DNA of 64,000 nucleotides, from contig NZ_QUQO01000001.1 in assembly GCF_003399445.1 (NCBI RefSeq), positions 927,001 through 991,000 on the forward strand, given 5' to 3'. This DNA is from Parvularcula marina (GTDB taxonomy: Bacteria > Pseudomonadota > Alphaproteobacteria > Caulobacterales > Parvularculaceae). A model generated the notes under the pieces. It was not told the DNA's origin. It saw nothing but the letters and a program-made list of their open reading frames with translations, and searched no databases. The translations under genes and the position numbers were made by a program. Of this stretch, positions 28,212 to 37,228 are shown piece after piece (positions within the stretch are counted from its first letter, which is position 1; every line of letters starts with the position of its first letter).

Positions 28212-30674
28212 CTAGCCCGGTCTATATTCCTTCGACTTGAAGGAAAGATGCGAGACAGCAACGGGCGCACCGGACAGCTTCCGGATATTCGCCCAGGTCT
28301 GCTTGTAATTCGGGATGACGAGTTCGTTGACGCCATTATTGATGACATTGCCCTGCTGACCGGTAGGATAGCCGAACAGCATGAAACTCTCCCCGCGCCG
28401 AGCGGTCTCCGTGGGATAGACCATGGCCTGCGTTGCGCCGTCATCATTATAGACCTCGACAAGATCGCCCTTGGTTACACCAAGCTCTGACATATCATCC
28501 GGGTGCAGCTCGATAAAAGGATAGGGATAACGGTCGGTGACGAAGTCATTGTCCTGATCGCTAAAGGCATTCTGCCAGACGAGGTTGGACCGGCCATTAT
28601 TGATGAGGAAGCGGAATTTCCGTTTCTGTTCCTTTTTGCCGGGCGCTTGAAGGCCGCGCCACTCGGTTTCCATGAATGTCGCCCGGCCGTCATCGGTGCT
28701 GAACTTCCCATCCGTATAAAGCCGCTTGGTGCCAATGATGCCCTGATCGCCATAGCCGGTGGCTGGTTCTTGAAACCCGTTATTGCCCATCGCGCGGAGG
28801 CGGTCATAGGTGACATGCTCCCCGCCACCCGCATGAAGGTGATAGCCATCCATGAAGGCATCTTCCTCCGTCTGCCAATCAAAGACCTCGAACTTCGCCG
28901 CCGTCTCGAGCTGGCCGAGCGCTGCGAAGGACTGCCCCATCGCCTGCGCAACACCTGCGGCAATCAGGCAATCGGGCTTCGCTGATCCCGGCGGGTCCAT
29001 ATAGCGCTCGGTGAGGCGCATCCGGCGCTCGCCATTCATCGAGGTGAGGTTCATTTCCCCGCTTTCCGCCGCTGGCAGAATGACATGCGCGGCCTGCCCG
29101 ATCTGGGAATGAATGATCTCGGCGTTGACGACGAAGAGCCCCCCTTTACCCGTCGCCTCAATAATGGCGTCGATAAGGGACTCGCGCGTGCCGCCGATTG
29201 CCTTGTCCATCGCTTCCTTCACGATATTGGTCCGGCGGTTATAAACGCGTTTGAATTCGGCGGCGTTCAGCGTGGTTTTGTAATGATCGCAGGCCCAGAC
29301 ATGGTGTACACGGCCTTTTCCCTTGATGAGGAGATCATCGATATAGGGCGCCGGACGACCGATAAACCCGTCGGAGGGCCGTACATACCCCTCCTGATGC
29401 CCACCCAGCCGAACACAGCCGCCGCCCTCGCGGCCAACATTGCCGGTGGCGAGCGCGAGATTTACGAGCGCCGCATTGGTACGGTAATTGTCATTGCCCC
29501 AGATGATACCCTTCTCATAGGCGAACATGGTCCTGCGGCGTTTGCCTTCCTTCGGCGCGGCGATCCATTCGGCAGCTTTCCGGATATCGTCCGGCTTGAG
29601 CCCAGTGATCGACGCCGCCTCATCGAGACTCATCTGATTGGCCTTAATCGCTTTGTCGAATTCCTTCGTATGCGCCTCAATAAAGGTGCTGTCCGTCCAT
29701 CCCTGCGCGGCGATATAAGTCAAGAGCGCATTGAGAAGGACAAGGTCCGTCCCCGAATTGAGCTGGAGATGAAGGACATTCTCCGCCCCCGCCTCATGCT
29801 CACAGGCATTGACCGTCACCGTCCGGCGCGGATCGACAATGACGATCCGGGCGGGCGCATGCAGCTCGTCCGGCAATTGCGCGCGCTTCTTCGCCATGCT
29901 GGCGCCGCGCAGATTGGGCACCCAGTGATTGAGGAAATAATTCGTCTGCGTCTCAAGCGAGTTTGCGCCCGCGACGAAAATCGTGTCCGCGAGTTCAGCA
30001 TCCTCATAGCAGTTATTGAGCTCCCCCACCCCCATATCGCGGGAGGCATGGACTTCGGAATTATAGGCCGGACGGTTGTGGATACGGCAATGCCGGATCT
30101 TCATCGCCTCGAAATAGAGCTTGCCCGTCCCCCACGTATTCTCATAGCCGCCCGCCGAGCCGCCATGATCGAACATGGAGACGAAAAGCTCGTCCTCCCC
30201 ATACTCAGCGATAATCCGTGCCGTGACGTCAGCCGCAAGGGAAAGCGCGTCATCCCATCCCGTCGGTTGCCAGGTACCGTACCGCCAGACAAGCGGCTCG
30301 GTAAGCCGCTGCTGCTGTGTCTGTCGCGCCGTCGAATAGCGGTTCTCCGCTGTCCGGCCACCGCGCGCAGAGCTGAGCCCTCCGTTCACAACGCAACCGT
30401 GATCCGGCTTGACGACAAGATGAACATTTCTACCGTCCTGTTTGACAAGATTATACATGGCGGGCGAATACCAGGCATCACTTGCAAGAGGCTGCTGCCC
30501 GGATAAATCCGTGGCCATTACATTCTCGCCGGCTGCCTTGCCGCCCTCTTCATTCACTGGCCAGGTAAAGGCGTGATAGCCGCAACCGACAATACAATAG
30601 GGGCAGGTGACATTATGCTTCTTTGCCGATGCAGGAATGATAGGCAGGCGGTCGATATGTCGCTTGAAAGCCAT
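28212..30674 (-). CDS. aioA: Arsenite oxidase, large molybdopterin subunit
   Basis: The 820-residue DMSO-reductase-family protein matches AioA block by block: the [3Fe-4S] ligands Cys24, Cys27, Cys31 in TCPYCIVGCGYH, RIHNRPAYNSEVHASRDMG, ETQTNYFLNHWVPNLRG, YEKGIIWGNDNY, GGHQEGY, MNLTSMNGERRMRL, and a C-terminal SFKSKEYRPG. AioA oxidises arsenite to arsenate at a bis-MGD molybdenum centre in the periplasm; it has no signal of its own and is co-exported with AioB. GAGGA precedes the ATG. The distinction from distant relatives such as ArxA or formate dehydrogenases is clear from these blocks. Confidence 0.95.
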   Translation of the reverse strand: MAFKRHIDRLPIIPASAKKHNVTCPYCIVGCGYHAFTWPVNEEGGKAAGENVMATDLSGQQPLASDAWYSPAMYNLVKQDGRNVHLVVKPDHGCVVNGGLSSARGGRTAENRYSTARQTQQQRLTEPLVWRYGTWQPTGWDDALSLAADVTARIIAEYGEDELFVSMFDHGGSAGGYENTWGTGKLYFEAMKIRHCRIHNRPAYNSEVHASRDMGVGELNNCYEDAELADTIFVAGANSLETQTNYFLNHWVPNLRGASMAKKRAQLPDELHAPARIVIVDPRRTVTVNACEHEAGAENVLHLQLNSGTDLVLLNALLTYIAAQGWTDSTFIEAHTKEFDKAIKANQMSLDEAASITGLKPDDIRKAAEWIAAPKEGKRRRTMFAYEKGIIWGNDNYRTNAALVNLALATGNVGREGGGCVRLGGHQEGYVRPSDGFIGRPAPYIDDLLIKGKGRVHHVWACDHYKTTLNAAEFKRVYNRRTNIVKEAMDKAIGGTRESLIDAIIEATGKGGLFVVNAEIIHSQIGQAAHVILPAAESGEMNLTSMNGERRMRLTERYMDPPGSAKPDCLIAAGVAQAMGQSFAALGQLETAAKFEVFDWQTEEDAFMDGYHLHAGGGEHVTYDRLRAMGNNGFQEPATGYGDQGIIGTKRLYTDGKFSTDDGRATFMETEWRGLQAPGKKEQKRKFRFLINNGRSNLVWQNAFSDQDNDFVTDRYPYPFIELHPDDMSELGVTKGDLVEVYNDDGATQAMVYPTETARRGESFMLFGYPTGQQGNVINNGVNELVIPNYKQTWANIRKLSGAPVAVSHLSFKSKEYRPG

Positions 30675-30695
30675 GAGTGTATCCTCGGGCGGGCG

Positions 30696-31232
30696 TTACA
30701 ATGTGTTGGAGAGGCGGCCGTAGAGGAGCTCATCTATGCCTTCCGCATAGATATCACCCTTATCATCTACCCGCAGGAGGTATTGCGGCAGGTTCTGGCT
30801 CGCTTGACCCCAGATCTGCTGGCCACCCGCCTCCGCATCGAAGCGGGAGTAATGGCCCGGGCAATTAAATGATCTGTCTTCCGCATGATAGCTGAGGGGG
30901 TAGCCCTGATGCGGGCAGAGAACAGAAAATCCGACCACGTCACCATCTGGCCCCGCGCCGCCCATAACTGGCTGACCGAGCTTTAAAAGCACCCCCGGTG
31001 CCGCTTCATCGGGGTAGCTCACATTATGAGGTTCATTGAGCTTGAGCTCCGCCATATTGGCAAGGCGTACCCTCGGATAAGAGAGAATGGCACCGCCTGA
31101 TGGATTGGCCTTGTTCACATCAGCCTGGGCGGAAGGCGCGCAGGCCGTCGCGGCCGCGCCTACGGTGGCAATGGCTCCCGCCCCCAGAAATTGCCGGCGC
31201 CCTTTGTCGATCAGCTTGTCACATCTGCGCAT
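30696..31232 (-). CDS. aioB: Arsenite oxidase, small Rieske subunit
   Basis: The 178-residue protein has a Tat signal (RRQFLGAGAIATVG) and a Rieske [2Fe-2S] domain with ligands in CPHQGY and CPGHYSRFD. The two cysteines that form a disulfide in the Alcaligenes enzyme are replaced by Tyr and Gly, as in the Rhizobium NT-26 type. It passes electrons from AioA to a cytochrome or azurin and carries AioA through the Tat pathway. The ATG at 31232 lies six bases after GGAAGGG; an earlier ATG abuts that site. It is 21 bases ahead of aioA. Confidence 0.94.
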   Translation of the reverse strand: MRRCDKLIDKGRRQFLGAGAIATVGAAATACAPSAQADVNKANPSGGAILSYPRVRLANMAELKLNEPHNVSYPDEAAPGVLLKLGQPVMGGAGPDGDVVGFSVLCPHQGYPLSYHAEDRSFNCPGHYSRFDAEAGGQQIWGQASQNLPQYLLRVDDKGDIYAEGIDELLYGRLSNTL

Positions 31233-31271
31233 GATCATCCCTTCCTTCAACCCATTGGACCGGGCTGCTTT

Positions 31272-32381
31272 TTATTTGCCCCAATCACTACAGGAACATT
31301 CAAATGAAAAGACCGCACCGATGGAGAAGACCGCCGGATCGGCGCCCAAACTATCCGGTCCCTGCGCCTTGCCGTGGCCGTAATTATTCGCCGTGAAGGC
31401 GGCAAGATCGTCATTCCTTGTTTCAGCATAGGCCGCATACAAAGTAAGATAATCAGTCAACGCAAAATCATATCCGAGCGCAAACTGGTTGGCATCGCCG
31501 TCGGAGTACTCCGAATCGCTCATCGTATACTGCGCTTTGAACGTATGGCGCCCGTCTACATTCAGGGCGCCGCCTAGCGTAAAACTGTCGCGGTCATTGC
31601 CGCTGACACCGCCAATATCCGACTCCGACTGAAAGCCTGCACCAATCACCGAGCCCGAGATATCGATGCCATTCATCGTCGTTTTCGGGAATCTGAACTG
31701 CGCGGTCAGGGCAGCAACCGTGTGCTCCTCCAGACTGGAGACCATCGGGGTCGCTTCTGACCAAGCCGCCGCCAAGGACCAGCCATTATTTTTGTACTGC
31801 CCTTTAAAAGCAAAGATCTCGTCATCCGCCGTATCGGAGGGAGAAGCAGTATAAAGAACGATCCCGCTGAAGCCGTTGAAATCCGGTGTTTCGTAGGAAA
31901 CCGTATTGTCCCCGCGTCCGGCATATCCCGTGCCGCCCCAGATATTGCCGAGATCCCCCACCTGGTCGGCAAAGTAATTAACGTCATAGAGCCATTGATT
32001 GAGGAGACCCTGCCGACCATATTTCAGTGTACCGAACGCTCCCGTTATACCAATGTAGGAATCACGGGCTCGGGTGAATACATCGCTCGTATCGCCCGGC
32101 CCGTTCCCGTCATTACTACCGGCATTTGTCAGATCGATCCCTTGTTCGAACTGGGCGATCACCGCGATCGCATCATTCAGGCGGAATTTTCCGCGCGCGC
32201 CGATGCGGGAAGAATTACTGGCAAGACGCGCCGCATCATCCGGGACGTTATCGGCTTGATCCAGAGACAAATGTCCTAGTCCGTATAAGGTAAGATCATA
32301 TTTCTGATCTTCACCGGCCCAGCTCGTTGCCATCAACGCCACAAAACTGGCAGCCAGCGGCGCCCCTACCTTGATCTTCAT
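31272..32381 (-). CDS. Outer-membrane porin (general diffusion type)
   Basis: The 369-residue protein has a signal peptide (MKIKVGAPLAASFVALMATSWA) and a porin barrel typical of Gram-negative Porin_4/OmpC-like proteins: DLTLYGLGHLSL, NSSRIGARGKFRL, GTLKYGRQ, alternating amphipathic strands and aromatic girdles. The final strand FSIGAVFSF is followed by an unusual tail ECSCSDWGK instead of ending in Phe. It is the first gene of the unit with aioB, 39 bases apart, so it may admit arsenite or release arsenate, but this is inference. Confidence 0.85.
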   Translation of the reverse strand: MKIKVGAPLAASFVALMATSWAGEDQKYDLTLYGLGHLSLDQADNVPDDAARLASNSSRIGARGKFRLNDAIAVIAQFEQGIDLTNAGSNDGNGPGDTSDVFTRARDSYIGITGAFGTLKYGRQGLLNQWLYDVNYFADQVGDLGNIWGGTGYAGRGDNTVSYETPDFNGFSGIVLYTASPSDTADDEIFAFKGQYKNNGWSLAAAWSEATPMVSSLEEHTVAALTAQFRFPKTTMNGIDISGSVIGAGFQSESDIGGVSGNDRDSFTLGGALNVDGRHTFKAQYTMSDSEYSDGDANQFALGYDFALTDYLTLYAAYAETRNDDLAAFTANNYGHGKAQGPDSLGADPAVFSIGAVFSFECSCSDWGK

Positions 32382-32621
32382 GCTATCCCCTAAAGTCGGC
32401 CGAACGCGCCACCAGTAAGATGGCACCCTTCACGCTTAACAAAAATACGTCTGATGGTGAAGTTCCATCCGTCTACGATTTATTTCTGCAATTCGAGGAT
32501 TACGGAAAGGATGAGAAATCCTGTGCAATGCAAAGAAATTCGAGATATCCAGAACATTCCAATCATCGTTCTATAACTGATGATCGAATGCGGCATCGCT
32601 CAGACCGCCAATAATACCGCT

Positions 32622-33815
32622 TTAGAAAATCGGCAGATAGTCGACATATTCGCCCGGAATGCCCTCAGCGGCATGGGGCTGTCGCCGAATAAGAGCATTG
32701 GAATTTGCGAATGGCAGCAGAAGCGAGCTGTCTTGATTGCCCGCTGGCGTAATGACCGGCTGACCGGCCTCATTGAGCTTGAATTCTGCACGCAAATAAC
32801 TCTCGCGCGGCCCGTTTGGTTTTAAGGAGGAAGTCAGTGGTGCCTGCCTAAACACAAAACTCTCTTGCCTCCCCAACATCCGATTGAGCAGTGGCCCGAT
32901 AAAAAGTATCGCCGTGACCAGCGCTGATGCAGGATTGCCCGGAAGCCCGACGACACGCGCGCTCCCCAGCATACCGTGCCAGACAGGCTTCCCTGGCTTG
33001 ACCGCCACCTTTTCAAAAAGCATTTCTCCGCCGAGATCCCGAAAGACCTGCTTGACGAAATCTCGATCGCCAACTGACGCGCCACCTATCGGCACGATGA
33101 GATCGAAAGCCTTCCCCTTCTCTAGAACAGCAGCAATTGCTTCAGGGTCATCTGCGGCGCATCCAAGATAGTGCGGCTCGCCCCCCCAATTTTTCATCAT
33201 TGCACTGAGAGAGTAATGATTGGAATTGACGATCTCGCCATTTCGCAAGTTCGAACCGGGCGCCTTTAATTCATCCCCATTGGCAAAGAGCGCCACTCTT
33301 GGCCGCCGATAGGCAATGACCGCAGGAAGGTTGGCTGCCGCGAAGAGTGAAGGGTGCAGCGCATGACAGACCACTCCCTTCTCCGCCAAGAGATCACCTT
33401 CGTGAAAATCTATGCCGGCAGGCCGGATATTGGCGGGCTTAGGTTGCGACGCAGTGATCGTGATCTGATCACCCGATCTTTCGACATCCTCCTGAATGAC
33501 GACATGGTCCGCCCCCTCCGGCACGACGCCGCCTGTGAAAATGCGCACCGCTTCTCCCGGCCCGATTGGACGATCAAATGGAGCACCTGCCGCCGCTTCA
33601 CCGATCACCTCTAGCTGATTGCCGGCACCCATATTCTCCGTGTGCTGGACAGCATAACCATCCATGGCGGAAGCGCGAAACGGTGGTTGCGTCAGTCGGG
33701 CATGGACTGGTGAAGAGAGAACGCGCCCCACCACATCACCGACCGGGACTTCTTCTTCACCCAGAGGTCCTGCCCCATCGAGCAGGATATTCAGCGCCTC
33801 ATCGACACTCAGCAT
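32622..33815 (-). CDS. moeA: Molybdopterin molybdenumtransferase
   Basis: MoeA inserts molybdate into adenylylated molybdopterin. The 397-residue protein shows the MoeA domain order: N-terminal part with AMDGYAVQ, the MogA-like domain III with PIGGASVGDRDFVK, GLPGNPASALV and the C-terminal beta-barrel domain IV. Its start overlaps the moaC stop by one base (TGATG), and it closes the cofactor operon. The 240 bases between it and the porin gene show no convincing gene. Confidence 0.94.
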   Translation of the reverse strand: MLSVDEALNILLDGAGPLGEEEVPVGDVVGRVLSSPVHARLTQPPFRASAMDGYAVQHTENMGAGNQLEVIGEAAAGAPFDRPIGPGEAVRIFTGGVVPEGADHVVIQEDVERSGDQITITASQPKPANIRPAGIDFHEGDLLAEKGVVCHALHPSLFAAANLPAVIAYRRPRVALFANGDELKAPGSNLRNGEIVNSNHYSLSAMMKNWGGEPHYLGCAADDPEAIAAVLEKGKAFDLIVPIGGASVGDRDFVKQVFRDLGGEMLFEKVAVKPGKPVWHGMLGSARVVGLPGNPASALVTAILFIGPLLNRMLGRQESFVFRQAPLTSSLKPNGPRESYLRAEFKLNEAGQPVITPAGNQDSSLLLPFANSNALIRRQPHAAEGIPGEYVDYLPIF

Positions 33816-34309
33816 CAGGAAGATGCCTTATCAGTACGGTGATAATCACCCGACTTGCCGCCGGACTTTTCGACCAGCAGGATAGAGCCGATCTCGATCC
33901 CCTTATCGACGGCTTTCGCCATATCATAGATGGTCAGGCACGCGATGCTAACCGCAGTGAGGGCCTCCATCTCGACGCCTGTTCGCCCTGTCGTTTTGAC
34001 GCTTGCCGTCACTTTATATCCGGGCAAGGAGGGTTCAGGTTCCACCTGCACATCCACGCCTGAAATCGGCAGCGGGTGACAAAGCGGGATCAAATCCGCC
34101 GTCTTCTTGGCGCCCATGACGCCAGCCAGCTCCGCGATCCGCCTGATATCGCCCTTCTTCACTCCTTCACGAGAGACAAGCTCGAAGGCCGCTTGCGAAA
34201 ACCGCACACTGCCTTGGGCCACAGCGTGCCTCGCCGTTTCCTCCTTGGCCGTCACATCGACCATGCGGGGACGGCCCTCACTGTCAAAATGCGTGAGATC
34301 TTTCGTCAT
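33815..34309 (-). CDS. moaC: Cyclic pyranopterin monophosphate synthase
   Basis: MoaC acts with MoaA to turn GTP into cyclic pyranopterin monophosphate. The 164-residue protein has [23 protein letters not shown], and the active-site segment [20 protein letters not shown] with the Lys/Asp pair in KAVDKG. The ATG at 34309 is preferred over an upstream TTG that overlaps moaB. Confidence 0.95.
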   Translation of the reverse strand: MTKDLTHFDSEGRPRMVDVTAKEETARHAVAQGSVRFSQAAFELVSREGVKKGDIRRIAELAGVMGAKKTADLIPLCHPLPISGVDVQVEPEPSLPGYKVTASVKTTGRTGVEMEALTAVSIACLTIYDMAKAVDKGIEIGSILLVEKSGGKSGDYHRTDKASS

Positions 34310-34313
34310 CAGC

Positions 34314-34844
34314 CTATTTCTCAAGCAGGCGCGGCATCAGCTCGACGAGGTTACACGGCCGGTGCCGGGAATCGAGCTGGAAGGAGATCACCTTGTCCCA
34401 CCCATCTTTCACCGCACCATTCGAGCCCGGCAGCGCAAAGATGAATGTCCCCTTCGCAACGCCGGCCGTTGCCCGCGACTGAAGCGTTGAGAGCCCCACG
34501 GACTGGAAGCTCACCTGATGGAAAATAACTGAGAAGCCTTCGATTTCCTTGTCGAACAGAGGGCGAATGGCCTCTGGCGTGACATCCCTTCCCGTCAGGC
34601 CCGTGCCGCCTGTCGAGATGATAACATCGACTTGCGGATCTTCGATCCACGACGTCATGCGTGCACGGATCTGCTCTGCATCATCACGAAGCAGATCACG
34701 GTCAGCCAGAACGTGCCCCGCCGCCTCTACTCGCCCGGCCAGAATATCGCCCGAGGTATCATTCTCGCGTGTTCGACTGTCCGTAACGGTCAGTACGGCA
34801 ATCCTTACAGGAACGAATTCCAGTTCTTCATTGATACCGTGCAC
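34314..34844 (-). CDS. moaB: Molybdopterin adenylyltransferase (MoaB/Mog type)
   Basis: The 176-residue protein has the MoCF fold motifs [30 protein letters not shown] and LPGSNGAV. It adenylylates molybdopterin before MoeA acts. Length and N-terminus fit MoaB more than Mog. It starts with GTG behind a good AGGAG site and follows moaE by 14 bases. Confidence 0.92.
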   Translation of the reverse strand: MHGINEELEFVPVRIAVLTVTDSRTRENDTSGDILAGRVEAAGHVLADRDLLRDDAEQIRARMTSWIEDPQVDVIISTGGTGLTGRDVTPEAIRPLFDKEIEGFSVIFHQVSFQSVGLSTLQSRATAGVAKGTFIFALPGSNGAVKDGWDKVISFQLDSRHRPCNLVELMPRLLEK

Positions 34845-34858
34845 GATAACTCCTCATC

Positions 34859-35317
34859 TCATTCGCTCCAGCGCGCCGCATCATCATGATCTTCAGGACG
34901 AGGCTCAATCCACTGATCAATACCCTGACGCGTTTCCTTTTTCCAGAAGAGCGCTTTCGTTTTGAGATAATCCATCAGAAAATCTGTCGCCTCGAATGCC
35001 GCCCGGCGGTGCGGAGAAGAGGCAATGACCTGCACAATGGGCGCCCCCGGCTCCATTCGCCCGACACGATGAATGATCAGAATTTCTCCCAGCGGCCAGC
35101 GTTGCCCAGCTTCATCACAAGCCGCCTTGATCGATTGCTCGGTCAATCCAGGATAATGTTCCAGGGTCAATGCCTCAACCGGCGCACTTTCATCTTCCTT
35201 GCGCACCTTGCCAAGGAAAGTGACGACCGCGCCATTATCTCCAGACTCCGCTTCGAAACTCCGAAGCTCCTCAGCCGGATCAAAAGCGATGGACGTGACG
35301 CGGATAGTGGTCTTCAT
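34859..35317 (-). CDS. moaE: Molybdopterin synthase catalytic subunit
   Basis: MoaE with MoaD converts cyclic pyranopterin to the dithiolene molybdopterin. The 152-residue protein has VTFLGKVR, LTLEHYPG, HRVGRMEPG and the active-site region SSPHRRAAFEA...KTKALFWKKE, containing the key Lys residues and Arg pair. Its ATG overlaps the moaD stop (ATGA). Confidence 0.95.
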   Translation of the reverse strand: MKTTIRVTSIAFDPAEELRSFEAESGDNGAVVTFLGKVRKEDESAPVEALTLEHYPGLTEQSIKAACDEAGQRWPLGEILIIHRVGRMEPGAPIVQVIASSPHRRAAFEATDFLMDYLKTKALFWKKETRQGIDQWIEPRPEDHDDAARWSE

Positions 35318-35565
35318 CCGCCACTCACCGGCGGCAGGAAGGCGATTTCATCGCCATCGGTCAGGCGAGGCCCGGTCACATCAAGCACGTCATTGACGGC
35401 GATCCGTGTACTTTCTTTGCCCAGCTCGACGGCCAGATCACCGCGCGTTTCCGCGATGAGACTGACGACCTCTTCCACACTCATTTCGGCCTGCGGAAGT
35501 TTGAGTGCAAAATCTGGCTCCCCCGCCAGATCGACAAATTTGCCATATAGGACGACCCTCAGCAC
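35314..35565 (-). CDS. moaD: Molybdopterin synthase sulfur-carrier subunit
   Basis: The 83-residue ubiquitin-like protein ends in FLPPVSGG, the Gly-Gly tail that is adenylylated and thiocarboxylated to carry sulfur. It starts with GTG two bases after the moaA stop and its stop overlaps moaE. The activating enzyme MoeB is not in the window. Confidence 0.93.
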   Translation of the reverse strand: MLRVVLYGKFVDLAGEPDFALKLPQAEMSVEEVVSLIAETRGDLAVELGKESTRIAVNDVLDVTGPRLTDGDEIAFLPPVSGG

Positions 35566-35567
35566 AC

Positions 35568-36584
35568 CTACCCCCCAGTGACCGACATATGACGGACAAC
35601 GGCAGGGCGGGTATCATGGCGATCAATATCAAAATCATGCCGCTCAGGCTTACCGATCATGGCGCGATCGAGCACCTCATCAAGCGCATCCTGAGGCGTA
35701 GCGCTCCGCAAGGCGGATCGCAGGTCCAGCTTTCCGTCAGAGCCAAGACAGGTATAAATTTCGCCCGTACAGGTCACGCGCACCCGATTGCATCCGGCAC
35801 AAAAATTATTCGTAAGCGGTGTTATAAATCCAAGGATGCCGCCAGTCTCTTTGACCTTTACATATCGAGCCGGCCCACCAGTTCGAAAATCAAGATCAGT
35901 CAGCGTCCAGAGCGCCTTAAGCCGTTCCCTGACAGCCGTCAGCGGCAAATACTGGTCGCTCCGAAGCGTCTCAATATCCCCCAACGGCATGACCTCAATC
36001 AAGGTGATATCCATCCCTTTTTCGTGGGACCATTCGATCAGTCGCGGGAGTTCATCCTCATTCGTATCTTTCAGGGCAACGGCGTTGATCTTGACCTTGA
36101 GGCCGGCAGCACGTGCCGCCTCAATGCCCTCCATGACCTGATCAAGCGCATCGCGCCGCGAAAGCTTTGCGAAGACTTCCCGATCCAGAGTATCGAGTGA
36201 GATATTGACGCGCTTCACACCGATGTCTTTTAACTGCTCAGAATATTTTCCAAGCTGCGTCCCATTGGTCGTCAGCGTCAGCTCATCAAGCTCACCGGCG
36301 CTCACTCGCTCCCCAAGCATTGTCATCAGGGTCAGGATGTCACGCCGGACAAGTGGCTCTCCGCCGGTAATTCTAATCTTCCGTACACCACGACGGATGA
36401 AGCGGTCGGACAGCATATACAGCTCTTCCAGACTCAGGACATCAGCCTTTGGTAGGAAGGTCATTTTTTCGGCCATGCAGTAAGAGCAGCGCAGGTCACA
36501 GCGATCCGTCACTGAGAGACGCAGATAGGTGATCTCGCGCCCGAAGCCGTCTCTTAGCCGCTGTTTTTCTTGGCCTTCTGGCAT
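35568..36584 (-). CDS. moaA: GTP 3',8-cyclase (radical SAM)
   Basis: MoaA opens molybdenum-cofactor synthesis from GTP. The 338-residue protein has the radical-SAM cluster motif CDLRCSYC, the GGEP motif ([10 protein letters not shown]), the second C-terminal cluster cysteines [11 protein letters not shown] plus a later Cys, and the essential Gly-Gly C-terminus (SVTGG). The ATG at 36584 is the first in frame; a longer TTG-started frame is unsupported. Confidence 0.95.
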   Translation of the reverse strand: MPEGQEKQRLRDGFGREITYLRLSVTDRCDLRCSYCMAEKMTFLPKADVLSLEELYMLSDRFIRRGVRKIRITGGEPLVRRDILTLMTMLGERVSAGELDELTLTTNGTQLGKYSEQLKDIGVKRVNISLDTLDREVFAKLSRRDALDQVMEGIEAARAAGLKVKINAVALKDTNEDELPRLIEWSHEKGMDITLIEVMPLGDIETLRSDQYLPLTAVRERLKALWTLTDLDFRTGGPARYVKVKETGGILGFITPLTNNFCAGCNRVRVTCTGEIYTCLGSDGKLDLRSALRSATPQDALDEVLDRAMIGKPERHDFDIDRHDTRPAVVRHMSVTGG

Positions 36585-36640
36585 TTGGCGCCATCCTGTC
36601 ACCGCTAGAGATCGCAAACTGGCAGGCTACACTGCACTCT

Positions 36641-37228
36641 TCAAGAGGGCGTGATCAATCGCTCCGCCTGTTCGATATCACTGGAAGTGTTGATGTTAAA
36701 GAACGCATGATCCGTATGCCATGTAACGGATTGGCTTCCGCACAGGAACAGAAGTCGCCGGAGCGATGGTGCCTGCTCTCCGTCAAGATTCTCGAATGCG
36801 CTTTTAAGCGCATCGCATGCCCAATAAGCAAAGGTCGGGTGAGGTCCTGTCTCGTCTACGGCGTGATAGCTACCACCTGGCCCGTCTAATCGGGTAATCA
36901 GATCTTCCGGAAAAAACGGGCAGTCGACCGGCACGGTATAAAACCCATCTGCCTCAGGATAATTTTCCTGCACAAATGACAGTATCGCAGACAATCCCGC
37001 AGCGGGGCCCTGAATGCCGCTCTCCTCGTCCGGAATTGCGGACACGCCCAACCCATAATCATGTGGGCCGGAGATGAGTATCAGACTGTCCTGCGGGGTC
37101 AGCCGTTCTGTGACATGCTCAATCATCCGCTTTCCACCCAGAATGATCTCGCCTTTATCCCTGTACCCCATACGTGAACCTCGGCCACCAGCAAGGATCA
37201 CGACGATATTGTCTTGGGGGGAAGTCAT
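36641..37228 (-). CDS. mobA: Molybdenum cofactor guanylyltransferase
   Basis: MobA links GMP to Mo-molybdopterin to form the MGD that AioA needs. The 195-residue protein has the nucleotide-binding LAGGRGSRMG, and PVDCPFFP in the metal site. It starts in a TGATG overlap with the upstream methyltransferase stop. Presence of mobA in the same unit as moaA fits a DMSO-reductase-family client enzyme. Confidence 0.92.
   Translation of the reverse strand: MTSPQDNIVVILAGGRGSRMGYRDKGEIILGGKRMIEHVTERLTPQDSLILISGPHDYGLGVSAIPDEESGIQGPAAGLSAILSFVQENYPEADGFYTVPVDCPFFPEDLITRLDGPGGSYHAVDETGPHPTFAYWACDALKSAFENLDGEQAPSLRRLLFLCGSQSVTWHTDHAFFNINTSSDIEQAERLITPS

Noticed and set aside
29085-30506. Open frame of 473 codons on the plus strand
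   Set aside because: It lies wholly antisense to aioA, whose motifs are unmistakable; the frame is open from codon bias and its translation has no recognisable domain.
32430-32446. GG-N10-GC sigma-54-like sequence near the porin/aio genes
   Set aside because: It points along the plus strand, where no gene follows; the reverse-strand aio promoter region shows no equivalent.
32382-32621. Short open frame (about 64 codons) between moeA and the porin
   Set aside because: No ribosome site, no recognisable motif, and its composition resembles the AT-richer intergenic DNA around it.
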